Assembly: GCA_903892415.1 (NCBI GenBank)
Contig: CAITIQ010000618.1
Location: 1-43,518 of the forward strand
Reading direction: 5' to 3'
Length of the DNA: 43,518 nucleotides
Source: an uncultured delta proteobacterium
Lineage (GTDB): Bacteria > Myxococcota_A > Polyangia > Polyangiales > Polyangiaceae
In this document: piece by piece, positions 15,141 to 22,932 of the stretch
Layout: each line of letters begins with the position of its first letter
Numbering within the stretch: position 1 is the first letter of the stretch
Made by a program: the position numbers and the translations under genes
The notes under the pieces: generated by a model
What the model was told of the DNA's origin: nothing
Database searches by the model: none
Seen by the model: only the letters and a program-made list of their open reading frames with translations

Positions 15141-15831
15141 GGACGCTCTGCGACTCTTGTCGGCCGAGAAGGATGTGCCGGAGGTCCCTGCGGAGCTTCG
15201 TGCGCGCCTCGCTGAGCGCTTGCTCGCTTCAACCAACAAAGCCGCCGCGATCCCAGCCAAAACGAGCGCGGCGGCGGCGGCGGTCGTGCTGGCAGGAACC
15301 GACGTTGGCAAAGACACGGTGTTGGCAGCGGCGGTGGGGCAAGGCGCGGCGGCCAGCAAAGGCCTCGGGGCTTGGGCACTCAGCAGCAAGTTGTTGCTTG
15401 CAGGCGTGGTCACGTTCGGCGTCGGTGGTGGAGCGGGAGCAGCCCTGCACTCGATGGCGGCAGGTCCTCCGCCTGCCGGAGCCACCTCGGTGATCGTCGT
15501 TGAGGCGCCGCCGCGCGCCACCAGCGTGGTCGTGCTCGGCCAAGCGAGCGCAACTCCGCTCGTTTCTGCGGTGCCGACGGCCGAGCCGGTGCTCGAGCCA
15601 ACTGCGCTGGCCAGCAGCAAACCGAGCGCGGCTCCACGCTTGGCCGCCAGCGCCTCAGCGGATCCGTTGCGTCGCGAGCGCTCGCTGCTCGATACGGCTC
15701 GGGCTGCGGTTTTGCGCGGGGATAAGGCTGCCGCGTTGGAGAGCCTGGCGAAACACGCGCGAGAGTTCCCGAACGGTCAGCACGCCGCGGATCGCCTCGC
15801 GCTCGAGAAGCGTGCTAACGCTTTGCCCTAG
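15112..15831 (+). CDS. Membrane-anchored partner of the ECF sigma factor (putative anti-sigma factor)
   Basis: A 239-residue protein: a cytosolic N-terminus ('LPEDALRLLSAEKDVPEVPAELRARLAERLLAS'), one transmembrane helix near residues 95-118 ('LLLAGVVTFGVGGGAGAAL'), then a long Ala/Pro/Ser/Val linker. The C-terminus has a TPR-like helical pair ('LLDTARAAVLRGDKAAALESLAKHAREFPNG..AADRLALEKRANAL'). Starting within the sigma gene (29-base overlap) strongly suggests a functional pair. In myxobacteria many ECF operons have such an anti-sigma gene with a periplasmic helical repeat tail. No zinc-binding anti-sigma (ZAS) HxxxCxxC motif is visible, so the mechanism of sigma binding is open. Confidence 0.6.
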   Translation: MGESLRQLPEDALRLLSAEKDVPEVPAELRARLAERLLASTNKAAAIPAKTSAAAAAVVLAGTDVGKDTVLAAAVGQGAAASKGLGAWALSSKLLLAGVVTFGVGGGAGAALHSMAAGPPPAGATSVIVVEAPPRATSVVVLGQASATPLVSAVPTAEPVLEPTALASSKPSAAPRLAASASADPLRRERSLLDTARAAVLRGDKAAALESLAKHAREFPNGQHAADRLALEKRANALP

Positions 15832-15879
15832 TTCGCATGACCTGTTCAACCGAAGGTTGATGCAGTGAAGAGATGACTT

Positions 15880-16959
15880 GTGCCCTCTTGGAAAGAACGG
15901 CAGCAGGCCCCGTTGGATCATCATCTTGGCACGCAGTTTGGGCGGCTTCGCAACGCGATCGGTATGGCGGTCGCGCTGCTGGCACCGGGGGCTGCGCATG
16001 CCGCCGACCGACCCAGCTTCTCCTTTCGCTACGAGCTCGCGCCCGGCACCGAGAGCTGCCCATCGCTCGAGCAGCTGACACAGACGCTGATTGAACAAGT
16101 CGGTTACGACCCGATCGTGAGCGCCGGTCCCGGTGTTCGCTCGGTCGGGCTCGCGCTCGAGAGCGACGGCTCGAACAAGTTCGTGGCGAGCCTCAAAGAC
16201 GGTGAAACGGCGCGGCAATTTCGCGGGGATCGCTGTGAGGACGTGATCTCGAGCGTGGTGCTCTCGTTGGTGGTCTCGCTCGATCCATCGGCCAAGCCGG
16301 AGCCCCCACCTCCGCCGACGGTTCCACCAGCTCCACCCGTTTACGTACCCGTGGTTGTGCCGGTCTATATCGATCGGCCAGTGCCGGTACCGGCGACGCC
16401 AACACCGCCACCGCCGCTGCCCGAGCGCAAACTGCAAGGCGTGCTCAGCGCGAGCTTCGGGCTCGGTAGCGGCTGGGGGCCCGAGGTCTCGCTCGCCCCC
16501 GAAATGAGCCTCGGCTTGCGCGGTGCTCCGTGGGAGGTCGCGCTCGGACTTAGCTACGTGGTCCCGATGCCGGTGCAGTCGGAGAACCCGCTTTATGCCG
16601 AGGTCGCCGCGGCCACGATGCAGACGCTGCTGCTCAGCGCCACGGGTTGTTACGCGCCGGATATCAACGAATGGCTCTCGCTGTTCGGCTGCGCGACGGT
16701 GCTGCTCGGACCGAGCATCGTCGATGCCGAGTTCGCGGCCGTAGCCGATGCTGGGACGCACTTGGCGCTGTTCGTCGGGCCACGCTTTGGGCTGGAGGTA
16801 CTGGTACGCGCGCCGCTCTCGTTGCGGCTCACGAGCGAGCTCTTGGGCAACCTGCAACCGACCGACATCTACCTCGGCGGCGCCGCCAACGAGTACCTTT
16901 ACGACGCGCCGCCGCTTGCGTCGCGCTTCAGCCTTGGAGCGTCGATCTCCTTTCGCTAG
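15880..16959 (+). CDS. Hypothetical exported protein with Pro-rich linker and predicted beta-barrel-like C-terminus
   Basis: A 359-residue protein. The signal peptide is 'LRNAIGMAVALLAPGAAHA' (ending about residue 41), preceded by a long charged N-region, so the start is uncertain: GTG 15880 is taken; ATG 15964 would remove most of the signal. The N-terminal periplasmic domain has two cysteines ('ESCPSL' and 'DRCEDV'), probably disulfide-linked. A Pro/Val linker 'PPPPPTVPPAPPVYVPV' follows. The C-terminal ~190 residues have alternating strands and end in 'FSLGASISFR' with a terminal F-x-R, typical of outer-membrane barrels. It sits 49 bases downstream of the sigma/anti-sigma pair. Its 3' end overlaps the convergent hydroxylase gene by 32 bases. 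Confidence 0.55.
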   Translation: MPSWKERQQAPLDHHLGTQFGRLRNAIGMAVALLAPGAAHAADRPSFSFRYELAPGTESCPSLEQLTQTLIEQVGYDPIVSAGPGVRSVGLALESDGSNKFVASLKDGETARQFRGDRCEDVISSVVLSLVVSLDPSAKPEPPPPPTVPPAPPVYVPVVVPVYIDRPVPVPATPTPPPPLPERKLQGVLSASFGLGSGWGPEVSLAPEMSLGLRGAPWEVALGLSYVVPMPVQSENPLYAEVAAATMQTLLLSATGCYAPDINEWLSLFGCATVLLGPSIVDAEFAAVADAGTHLALFVGPRFGLEVLVRAPLSLRLTSELLGNLQPTDIYLGGAANEYLYDAPPLASRFSLGASISFR

Positions 16960-17824
16960 CGGCGTCCGCCGGAAGTTCGTAGGCAACCCCACCTGGCCGC
17001 AGCGCCGAATGCTCTCGTTTGGAGGAAAGCAACGGGTAGAACATCTGGTGGTACCAGCGCTCGGGACCAAACAGCCTGTCATCCGGAAGGCCGACCTCGG
17101 GCGGGAATCTGCGAGTGATGTGTGCCGTGCCAAACAGCACGTCCCAGAAAAAGAGCAGGTTGCCGAAGTTCCCTTTGTAGTGGCCAATCCCGTCCTGGTT
17201 GCTTAGCGCGTGGTGCGCCCAATGCGTCGCCGGCGTGGAGATCGTGCGCTCGAGGAGCCACACGAGAGGGCGCAGCCAGGCACGCTTGTAGAGCGCCTCA
17301 TCCCAGCGCCAAGCCGAGTGTGCGCCCAAGATCACTCCGAGCTTGACCACCAAATAGGCTGGGTAAACCAGCCCTAGACCGAGGAAGGTCAAGAGCCCGG
17401 CGATCCACAAGCCGGGCATCATTAGATAGTAAAATAGGTTATTGCGGTACGTGATCCGGATGCTCATGTAGGGCGCCGAATGGTGCGCCCGATGCAGCGG
17501 CCAAAGCCGAGAGGTATGGGACAAGCGGTGCCACCAATATTGCGTCAGGTCGTCCCCAACCAGCAGCAGCAACACCATTGCCCACCACGGTAAGGAAGCG
17601 AGAGCGTCGCGCTGCAGAGGGATCAACCGCTGGCAAAGCCAATTCATCACCAGCATGGAAAGCGGCTGAGCCACCGCCACCAAGCTGACGAACATCAAGA
17701 GTTCCAGCGCGCTGTCATCTTTGCTGGCCCGCACTGTCTTCTGGTAGCGACCGCTGGCAAACTCCATGATCGCAAAACCGATGGTTATGCAGGCGACGAG
17801 CACGAGCTGAAGCGTGGTGCTCAT
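16928..17824 (-). CDS. Sterol desaturase / fatty acid hydroxylase family protein
   Basis: A 298-residue membrane protein of the fatty acid hydroxylase superfamily. The histidine clusters that bind the di-iron centre are 'WHRLSHTSRLWPLHRAHHS' (HxxxH and HxxHH) and 'THWAHHALSNQDGIGHYKGNFG' (HWxHH), spaced as in sterol desaturase-like proteins. About five hydrophobic segments surround them, including the N-terminal 'LQLVLVACITIGFAIMEFA'. Such enzymes oxidise alkyl chains of sterols, carotenoids or lipids in the membrane. The substrate is unknown; myxobacteria make sterols and carotenoids, which is compatible but not shown here. ATG 17824 is the start; the gene follows the 317-residue lipoprotein by 24 bases. 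Confidence 0.85.
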   Translation of the reverse strand: MSTTLQLVLVACITIGFAIMEFASGRYQKTVRASKDDSALELLMFVSLVAVAQPLSMLVMNWLCQRLIPLQRDALASLPWWAMVLLLLVGDDLTQYWWHRLSHTSRLWPLHRAHHSAPYMSIRITYRNNLFYYLMMPGLWIAGLLTFLGLGLVYPAYLVVKLGVILGAHSAWRWDEALYKRAWLRPLVWLLERTISTPATHWAHHALSNQDGIGHYKGNFGNLLFFWDVLFGTAHITRRFPPEVGLPDDRLFGPERWYHQMFYPLLSSKREHSALRPGGVAYELPADAASERRSTLQG

Positions 17825-17848
17825 CGCTCACCGCCGGATTCACTCGAG

Positions 17849-18802
17849 TCAGCGTTTGGACCGCAGCCAGGTCTGGATCTCACGTCGGTCAGGATAGCTC
17901 GTCGTCTCGTTGCCTTGGGCAAACATAGGGCAGCGTTTTTCCGCTTCGAAGGTCTTCTTCTCGATCACCTTGGCGGTTTTGCGTTCAATCAAGGAAACGT
18001 CCCAATCGACAAGCATCAGATCCGCTTCCCTACCCGGCCCTTGCTCGTTGGTCGCTTTGTAGCCGGTGCACTTCTTGTCACCGGACTTCTTCGGCAGCGC
18101 GGTGTGAACCGCCACAAGATCGATCTCGGCCATGGTCTTGGCCGGCCCCATCACCTTCTCGTCTTCCATCAGCGCACCAAGAAAGAGGATGGTATGGGCA
18201 GCGGGAGCGGCCTCTGGCTCTTTGCCGAACAGCACTGGTGTTCCGTTGGCGAGCTTTTTCTCGAGGTCCTGCTCGAGCATGTACTTCGCGGTTACTCCAG
18301 GCAGCGCACCGCTGACCTTGGCGCCATCGGGGAAGGTGACCTCCAGGCTCAGGCCCGGATCCACTGTGCGATCGTAGCTGAGCGCATCCTTCGGAGTGGC
18401 TTTGGCCAGTGCATCCCCGAGCTCGAACTCGACCCGCAGCGCGCTCGCCTTGGCTACCTCCTCCTTCGCACCGAGCTTGACCTTGGTGCCCTCGGGGAGC
18501 TTCTCGAGACGCACCGCACAACCGGTACCGCCAAAGCAGCTGAGCTCGCCCTTGGCCTCGAGCTTGGTGAAGGTCAACTTGGAGACCGACCCCGTGGGCT
18601 TGCTCCATTCGAGGGTCACGCCGTCGGGCGTCTTGGCCGCAGGCTTGTCGGACTTCTTCGACTTCGAATCGGAGCTGGCCCCCGACTTGTCGGCGGAATC
18701 GCCCTCGGAGGGCGGCGCGTCCTTCTTGCAGCCAACGGCTGAGGTCAGAACGGCGAACGAAAGGAGGGAAACGACTCGGAGGTAGGAGTTGGATGTCAGC
18801 AT
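17849..18802 (-). CDS. Hypothetical lipoprotein
   Basis: A 317-residue lipoprotein. The signal peptide 'SYLRVVSLLSFAVLTSAVGC' ends in a lipobox-type SAVGC, then a charged Lys/Ser/Asp linker of about 40 residues. The mature domain is Lys/Glu-rich with beta segments ('VTLEWSKPTGSVSKLTFTKLEAKGELSCFGGTGCAVRLEKLPEGTKVKLGAKE'). Two regions near the end hold cysteines ('GDKKCTGYKATNEQGPG' and 'AEKRCPMFAQGNETT'). The combination 'ILFLGALMEDEKVMGPAKTMAEIDLVAVHT' is a possible strand-helix module. No family recognised. ATG 18802 was chosen because it gives a standard signal peptide; the frame continues to 18880 without a better start. Confidence 0.6.
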   Translation of the reverse strand: MLTSNSYLRVVSLLSFAVLTSAVGCKKDAPPSEGDSADKSGASSDSKSKKSDKPAAKTPDGVTLEWSKPTGSVSKLTFTKLEAKGELSCFGGTGCAVRLEKLPEGTKVKLGAKEEVAKASALRVEFELGDALAKATPKDALSYDRTVDPGLSLEVTFPDGAKVSGALPGVTAKYMLEQDLEKKLANGTPVLFGKEPEAAPAAHTILFLGALMEDEKVMGPAKTMAEIDLVAVHTALPKKSGDKKCTGYKATNEQGPGREADLMLVDWDVSLIERKTAKVIEKKTFEAEKRCPMFAQGNETTSYPDRREIQTWLRSKR

Positions 18803-18809
18803 GGGCGCG

Positions 18810-19064
18810 GTTGGTACGAAGTTGGCTGGGCCCAAGGATCGACGGCCCTGCTCCGAGCTGTCCCGGCTCCGGGTAACCACAGGCCGGATCGTTGTTGTCG
18901 AAGTTGGTGCAGTCGATCGGCGTGCAGCTGTTTACCGGGCTCGAGCCTCCACTTCCGCTGCCACCGCTCTCCGTCCCTGCGGCTGTGGCGGTACCACCAA
19001 CGACGCAGCCCATCGAAAGGAGGGCCCAACAAGAGAGAACGACGCTGCACGAAAGACGCTGCAT
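18810..19064 (-). pseudogene. Lipoprotein gene remnant (N-terminal part only)
   Basis: Within the 335-base gap between two lipoprotein genes (18803-19136) is a convincing lipoprotein start: 'MQRLSCSVVLSCWALLSMGC' with lipobox LSMGC, then a Gly/Ser linker ('GGSGSGGSSPVNSC') and 'CTPIDCTNFDNNDPACGYPEPG'. After that the frame runs into, and out of phase with, the next gene (open to 18078 but nonsensical there). The coding potential of the first ~70 residues suggests a gene that lost its 3' part, although a very short expressed lipoprotein is possible. I drew the end at the last base before the downstream gene; the true end is unclear. Confidence 0.35.
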
Positions 19065-19136
19065 TTGGCGCCGAGCTTAGCGCGCTAGGACCACGTTGGG
19101 CAGGTCAGCGGTCGGCCCAACGCAATACTGGGCCGA

Positions 19137-20120
19137 CTAGGGGAGGCTGTCGAATGCGGCACTACAGCGTTCCATCGCTGACCTCCCGGAAGCAGGAATC
19201 GTGGCGATCTCGAAAGACTCGAAGCGAGCGCTGAACGGAGGGTCGGAGACAGACGAGGTTGCTGCGACCAACCCCACCTCAACCGTAGGCGCAAGCAGGA
19301 CGAACGAATCCGTGGTTTCCCAGTCGAGGCCTACACGGACCGCCGCCTGCACCTCGAAGCTACCACCTGCATCGATAGCGCAGATAGCGACCTGGTACGA
19401 CGCTTCTGCTGACAAATAAAGGTCCTGATAGTCTCCAGATTGAGGTGGCACCGCGATCGCTCCGTTGTGAAGCGCCGAGCGAAGCCCGACATCGTCGTCC
19501 TGTGTTGTGGGCGGAAGAAGGCTCAAGCGTCCAACCTCGGCCTTGAACCAGTTGTTACAGTTGGCCTCACCCGGTTGTACCGGGCAGTCGCTATCGCGCA
19601 CGACCAAACCAGCCAAACTAAACGGCACGGCGGTCATCGGATCACCCACAGCAACAACGGTATGAGCTAGAAACGAGTCGCATTGTGCACCCCCCTCAAA
19701 GTGAACGAAGGTGGACTCCCCGCCATTCCAAAAGCCGGTATCGGCGCTGGGGGTGATGCGGAGCTCCCCTGCTGCTTGGTCCAAGTCACACGTGCCACCT
19801 TCAGCCGCACCACAGCCTGCTAGCACCAAGTCAGGGTCAGCTTCACCAAAGTTGGCTACCAAATCTTCATCACAAACTAGGACCGCACCGCCTCCACCAT
19901 TCGTGCTGCTGGAGCCATTTCCACCGTTCGCCCCAACGCCGGTTCCACCGCCTCCACCTCCGCCGTTCGCTCCCCCTCCGCCTGCGTTCGCCCCACCGCC
20001 TCCTGCGTTCGCCCCGCCGCCTCCACTTCCGTCTTCGGCCAAGGTGAGCCCACACGCTTGACGACACGACGCAAGACCGACGAGCAACAAGAAGCGGAGC
20101 CGCGAGTTCGAAGAAAGCAT
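19137..20120 (-). CDS. Hypothetical lipoprotein with Gly/Ala/Asn repeat linker and concanavalin-like body
   Basis: A 327-residue lipoprotein: signal 'SRLRFLLLVGLASCRQACG' with lipobox LASC, then an eight-residue spacer and a repetitive linker of GGGGANA units (see the repeat entry). The mature domain (about 90-327) is beta-rich, with 'LVANFGEADPDLVLAGCG', 'GELRITPSADTGFWNGGESTFVHFEGGAQC', 'PFSLAGLVVRDSDC' and 'FEVQAAVRVGLDWETTDSFVLLAPTVEVGLVAATSS'. This layout resembles the DUF1349/LamG-like jelly-roll of secreted proteins, so a carbohydrate-binding or structural surface role is possible, but I am not certain. Four or more cysteines. ATG 20120 gives the signal peptide; the frame is open to 20159 without a better start. 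Confidence 0.6.
   Translation of the reverse strand: MLSSNSRLRFLLLVGLASCRQACGLTLAEDGSGGGGANAGGGGANAGGGGANGGGGGGGTGVGANGGNGSSSTNGGGGAVLVCDEDLVANFGEADPDLVLAGCGAAEGGTCDLDQAAGELRITPSADTGFWNGGESTFVHFEGGAQCDSFLAHTVVAVGDPMTAVPFSLAGLVVRDSDCPVQPGEANCNNWFKAEVGRLSLLPPTTQDDDVGLRSALHNGAIAVPPQSGDYQDLYLSAEASYQVAICAIDAGGSFEVQAAVRVGLDWETTDSFVLLAPTVEVGLVAATSSVSDPPFSARFESFEIATIPASGRSAMERCSAAFDSLP
19925..20030. repeat. 21-base tandem repeat encoding GGGGANA units
   Basis: The hexamer CGTTCG recurs at 19925, 19964, 19985 and 20006; the last three are exactly 21 bases apart and the flanking C/G-rich words repeat with it. On the coding (minus) strand it encodes seven-residue GGGGANA/GGGGANG units in the linker of the lipoprotein. 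Such repeats are prone to length variation between strains. Confidence 0.7.
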
Positions 20121-20195
20121 CGGCCAAGAGTAGGGCAAAACGGCCGCAACGCCACGCAACTTTGCGCGACCTTCGCCTCACAAAGCTCGCGAAAA

Positions 20196-20765
20196 CTAGA
20201 CGATCTGACGCAGATACTTGAACTTCGGGTGACGCAGATCTTCGGCCGTGAGCGCGTACCCCGGCTCGTTGGGGATCAGGTACATGGTGCTGCCTTCAAT
20301 CGAGGCGAAGTTGAAAAGGCGCGTCGCGTTGAGCACGTGAACGAAGGTGTCACGCATCCACAGCCGCCCCTCCGGGATGTCCACCGCGGCGGCCACACTG
20401 CGCTCACTCGGGCTGCCGTTCACCATTAGCACCGCCATGGTGAAGGTTAGATAACGAGCATCGCCGCGATACGGATCGGCTGGCGGCGAGGGCGTGGGCC
20501 GTGCGCCTTCCTCGGTCAACATGCCTTGCACCCACATGTTGAAGTCGGAGCGTGCGCGCGCATCTTCATCGAAGAAGTCCCAACAGCCGGCATACCAAGC
20601 CTGTTGATACGCGCGCAAACAACGGCTGGCTTGATCATAAAGCGCCCACTTCTGCTGGAAGTTCAGCGGCTGCAGCGATCGGCTCAGCAGCGAGCGCAAG
20701 GACTCGTGCAGCTGGGGAGAGAAGCCCACGGCCATCTCCAAGGCGAAGATTGAGCGCCCAGCCAT
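20196..20765 (-). CDS. Uncharacterised protein, last gene of the amidoligase-associated operon
   Basis: A 189-residue soluble protein with no signal peptide and no domain I recognise. The N-terminus is helical ('QLHESLRSLLSRSLQPLNFQQKWALYDQASRCLRAYQQAWYAGCWDFFDED', rich in Trp, Tyr and Phe). The second half has 'RYLTFTMAVLMV' and 'RLWMRDTFVHVLNATRLFNFASIEGSTMYLIPNEPGYAL', a beta-rich stretch. Start ATG 20765 lies one base after the TAA/TGA of the upstream gene, so it is translated together with the Gly-tailed membrane protein. That tight coupling suggests the two proteins work together, possibly as a complex. It has no evident metal-binding or catalytic motif. Confidence 0.55.
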   Translation of the reverse strand: MAGRSIFALEMAVGFSPQLHESLRSLLSRSLQPLNFQQKWALYDQASRCLRAYQQAWYAGCWDFFDEDARARSDFNMWVQGMLTEEGARPTPSPPADPYRGDARYLTFTMAVLMVNGSPSERSVAAAVDIPEGRLWMRDTFVHVLNATRLFNFASIEGSTMYLIPNEPGYALTAEDLRHPKFKYLRQIV

Positions 20766-20766
20766 C

Positions 20767-22059
20767 TCAGCCTCCCCCGCCCGAGTAGGTTCGGTTCCAG
20801 GAGCCGGAGCGATTGAAACGCGAGCCAATGATGAGGCCGGTACCGAGCGCTACCACCACTGGCACGTAGCCGATTCCTGGTGCGTCCAAGTGTTTCTTGG
20901 GCGCGTCGGCTCGCGCGGTGGGCTTGTATGCGTCGGCGCGGCTGTTGGCAGCGACCACCGGCAAGTCCACAGAAATTGCGTTTGGGTCCAAGACTGGGTA
21001 GCGCTTACCAAACTTTTCGTGCGTCGCCCGATTGCCACCAAACAGCATCGGACCGCCTTCTTTCTCGGGGCTGAAGGCAGACGTGGCAAGTGCGCGCACC
21101 TTGCCCTCGGAAACGAAGGCGCTGTTCAGATCGACCGGCTCTGGCAAATCAGCGTCCGTCTTCACCACGTAGACGAGGGCTGGCGCCAAGGTGTGCGGCA
21201 GCAAAGCGCTCGGCAACTTCGCCAGGTAGCGATTGTCGAACTGCCCAACGTCATCGCTGTAAGGCGAGAGCCGCGTGCGATCGATCACGAACAGCGCTGG
21301 CGCCAAGCTGTCGCGCAACTTCGCCTTCTCGCGAAACACCGGCTGGTAGAAGGTGGCCGCGGCCAGCGCCAAATGGGAAGGGACCACGCCCTTCGGATGC
21401 GGCCAGTTGTCGAACAAGAAGATCGGATCAAGCACTGCAGCGGCGCCAGCTGCAAACGCCACCGCCAACGGCCCCGGCAGATCCACCAGCGTCGCCCAGG
21501 GCTTGGCCGACTCGCTGACGAGCTGTGCGTAGGCCAGCCCAACCTTCTCCATCGCATCCATCTCCGGAGTGCGAATCGGTCGCAATGCTTCGGCCAACGG
21601 TTTGACCCGTGACGACTCCGACTCGGGCGGAGCCTTGCGCGGCAAAGCCTCCGGCGACTGGAACAACGTGGGTACGTACATCGTCTTGTGACCCGGGTTG
21701 GTGGGCGCCAGATCCTTCTCCAGCGTGGCTAGCGCCTCCCGAGCGTAGGTTTGGGTGTAGAGCGTATCGAAGGCGACTGTCTCGCTCACAGCACCAAAAT
21801 TCCAGCCGTAATCCCGCTGGATCTCGAGCGAGGTTTTCCACTGCTCGGTCCCCTCCTCGTCATCACTGCCGGTCCCCGTCCACGACCAGAGCCACAGCGC
21901 GCCGACCGCGATCCCGCCTCCGACCCAAAGCCCCGTCGAGAGCATCGAGCGCCTCGGGTAAACGGTCGTCTCCTGGAGCGAAGCATTCCACCAACGAGCA
22001 CCAATGATGCCTGGCTTGCTGACGCCGTTATCCGGCACGAACGGGTTGTGCGTGCTCAC
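20767..22059 (-). CDS. Membrane protein with Gly-rich C-terminal tail, candidate acceptor of the ATP-grasp ligase
   Basis: A 430-residue protein. One transmembrane helix lies at about residues 39-60 ('MLSTGLWVGGGIAVGALWLWSW'), preceded by a short cytosolic N-terminus. The long middle domain has 'LDPIFLFDNWPHPKGVVPSHLALAAATFYQPVF' and 'APALVYVVKTDADLPEPVDLNSAFVSEG' and no family I recognise. Near the C-terminus is a second hydrophobic segment ('GIGYVPVVVALGTGLIIG', ~395-412), then 'SRFNRSGSWNRTYSGGGG', ending in four glycines. E. coli YgiB (DUF1190), encoded beside the ATP-grasp protein YgiC, has a comparable hydrophobic segment and ends in a Ser/Arg-rich tail with Gly-Gly; the analogy is mine. 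GTG 22059 overlaps the oxygenase stop by four bases (GTGA), showing translational coupling. Confidence 0.6.
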   Translation of the reverse strand: MSTHNPFVPDNGVSKPGIIGARWWNASLQETTVYPRRSMLSTGLWVGGGIAVGALWLWSWTGTGSDDEEGTEQWKTSLEIQRDYGWNFGAVSETVAFDTLYTQTYAREALATLEKDLAPTNPGHKTMYVPTLFQSPEALPRKAPPESESSRVKPLAEALRPIRTPEMDAMEKVGLAYAQLVSESAKPWATLVDLPGPLAVAFAAGAAAVLDPIFLFDNWPHPKGVVPSHLALAAATFYQPVFREKAKLRDSLAPALFVIDRTRLSPYSDDVGQFDNRYLAKLPSALLPHTLAPALVYVVKTDADLPEPVDLNSAFVSEGKVRALATSAFSPEKEGGPMLFGGNRATHEKFGKRYPVLDPNAISVDLPVVAANSRADAYKPTARADAPKKHLDAPGIGYVPVVVALGTGLIIGSRFNRSGSWNRTYSGGGG

Positions 22060-22874
22060 GAGGTTGCCTGCTCGACTTGCTTCATGATCCGTTCGCGGAA
22101 CTCCGCGGTAAACACGCCGTCCACTCGCACCGAGTAGCGGAAATGAGGTGCTCGCTCGACCCCGTGATAGTCGAAGTCGTTGAACCAATAGAACCGCGAA
22201 TCGATCGGAAGCTCAAGCGCCCGCGCTTCATCGTAGAGGAACAGGCGCTTGTCGCCGTTCGGGCAGAAGGTGATGAACTCATCGGGGGCCGCCTGCTCCG
22301 CGGGGTCGCCGTCTCGATGCACGGTACCGTAGTCATTGCCAAAAACGCCCATGATGTTGCAGCGGCCAATGTGCTCGAAGGGCAGGCTTTTCACGAACTG
22401 AACGGTCTTGGGAAAGAAGCTCAGGGCCAAGCGAGTGAAGCGCTTTCCGTTTGGATCCGCCTTGCCCTCCCAGCTGCGATTGGGGATGAGCTCCACGTAG
22501 CCCTTCCAAGGGAAATACACGCCAAAGCGAATCTGCAGCCACATCATTTGCCGACGCGAAAGCGGGATGGCGCGCTCTTCACCGAAGGAGTCCTCGAGCT
22601 GGGCCTGCGGCGCGATCGCCTCGGGCCGCTCGGCGAGCGAACGAAAGGTCGCAAACTCCGCAGGGGTCATCGCACGGATCACCTCACCGTAGTCAGCAAC
22701 GGCCTCCGCTCGTCGGGCCGCCGGCATGATGCCCATCGAGCGATGGCTACCGCCGGTGTAGTCGAGCGGGACCTGCGAAAGTCCCAAGCAAATCTCCTCG
22801 TGCAGCTCCGGCAACGGCTCACTCGGAAGCAGCGGCGACAGGTCGATGAAAGGCTTACCGAACAGCCCGAGCAC
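22056..22874 (-). CDS. 2OG-Fe(II) dioxygenase-like protein (paralogue 1)
   Basis: A 272-residue protein. The catalytic triad of a 2-oxoglutarate/Fe(II) oxygenase is read as H186-x-D188 ('YGTVHRDGD') and H237 ('FNDFDYHGVER'), with arginines at 246 and 250 ('FRYSVRVDGVF') as 2OG-binding candidates. This resembles aspartyl/asparaginyl beta-hydroxylase-type enzymes. The paralogue at 25054-25915 shares 'FGxPFxDL', 'GVYFPW', 'FPKTV', 'IGR', 'HRD' and 'YWFND-x-DYHGV', so the family is a distinct one. Start: GTG 22874 gives the N-terminus that matches the paralogue; the frame is open to 22949, which would overlap the divergent DUF350 gene. Its stop is coupled to the Gly-tailed membrane protein. Substrate unknown. 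Confidence 0.6.
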   Translation of the reverse strand: MLGLFGKPFIDLSPLLPSEPLPELHEEICLGLSQVPLDYTGGSHRSMGIMPAARRAEAVADYGEVIRAMTPAEFATFRSLAERPEAIAPQAQLEDSFGEERAIPLSRRQMMWLQIRFGVYFPWKGYVELIPNRSWEGKADPNGKRFTRLALSFFPKTVQFVKSLPFEHIGRCNIMGVFGNDYGTVHRDGDPAEQAAPDEFITFCPNGDKRLFLYDEARALELPIDSRFYWFNDFDYHGVERAPHFRYSVRVDGVFTAEFRERIMKQVEQATS

Positions 22875-22932
22875 GAGCGAAGGATGGCCCCCTTCCCTTC
22901 CCGTATGCAACTGAAAGCGATAGCTTGCGCCA

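Noticed and set aside
16928..16959. Overlap of two convergent coding ends
   Set aside because: A 32-base tail-to-tail overlap is normal for compact genomes and has no sign of a special function.
15655..17187. 510-codon minus-strand open frame over the exported protein and hydroxylase
   Set aside because: It is antisense to genes with clear signals and motifs, and has a low-complexity Arg/His/Gly composition without domains.
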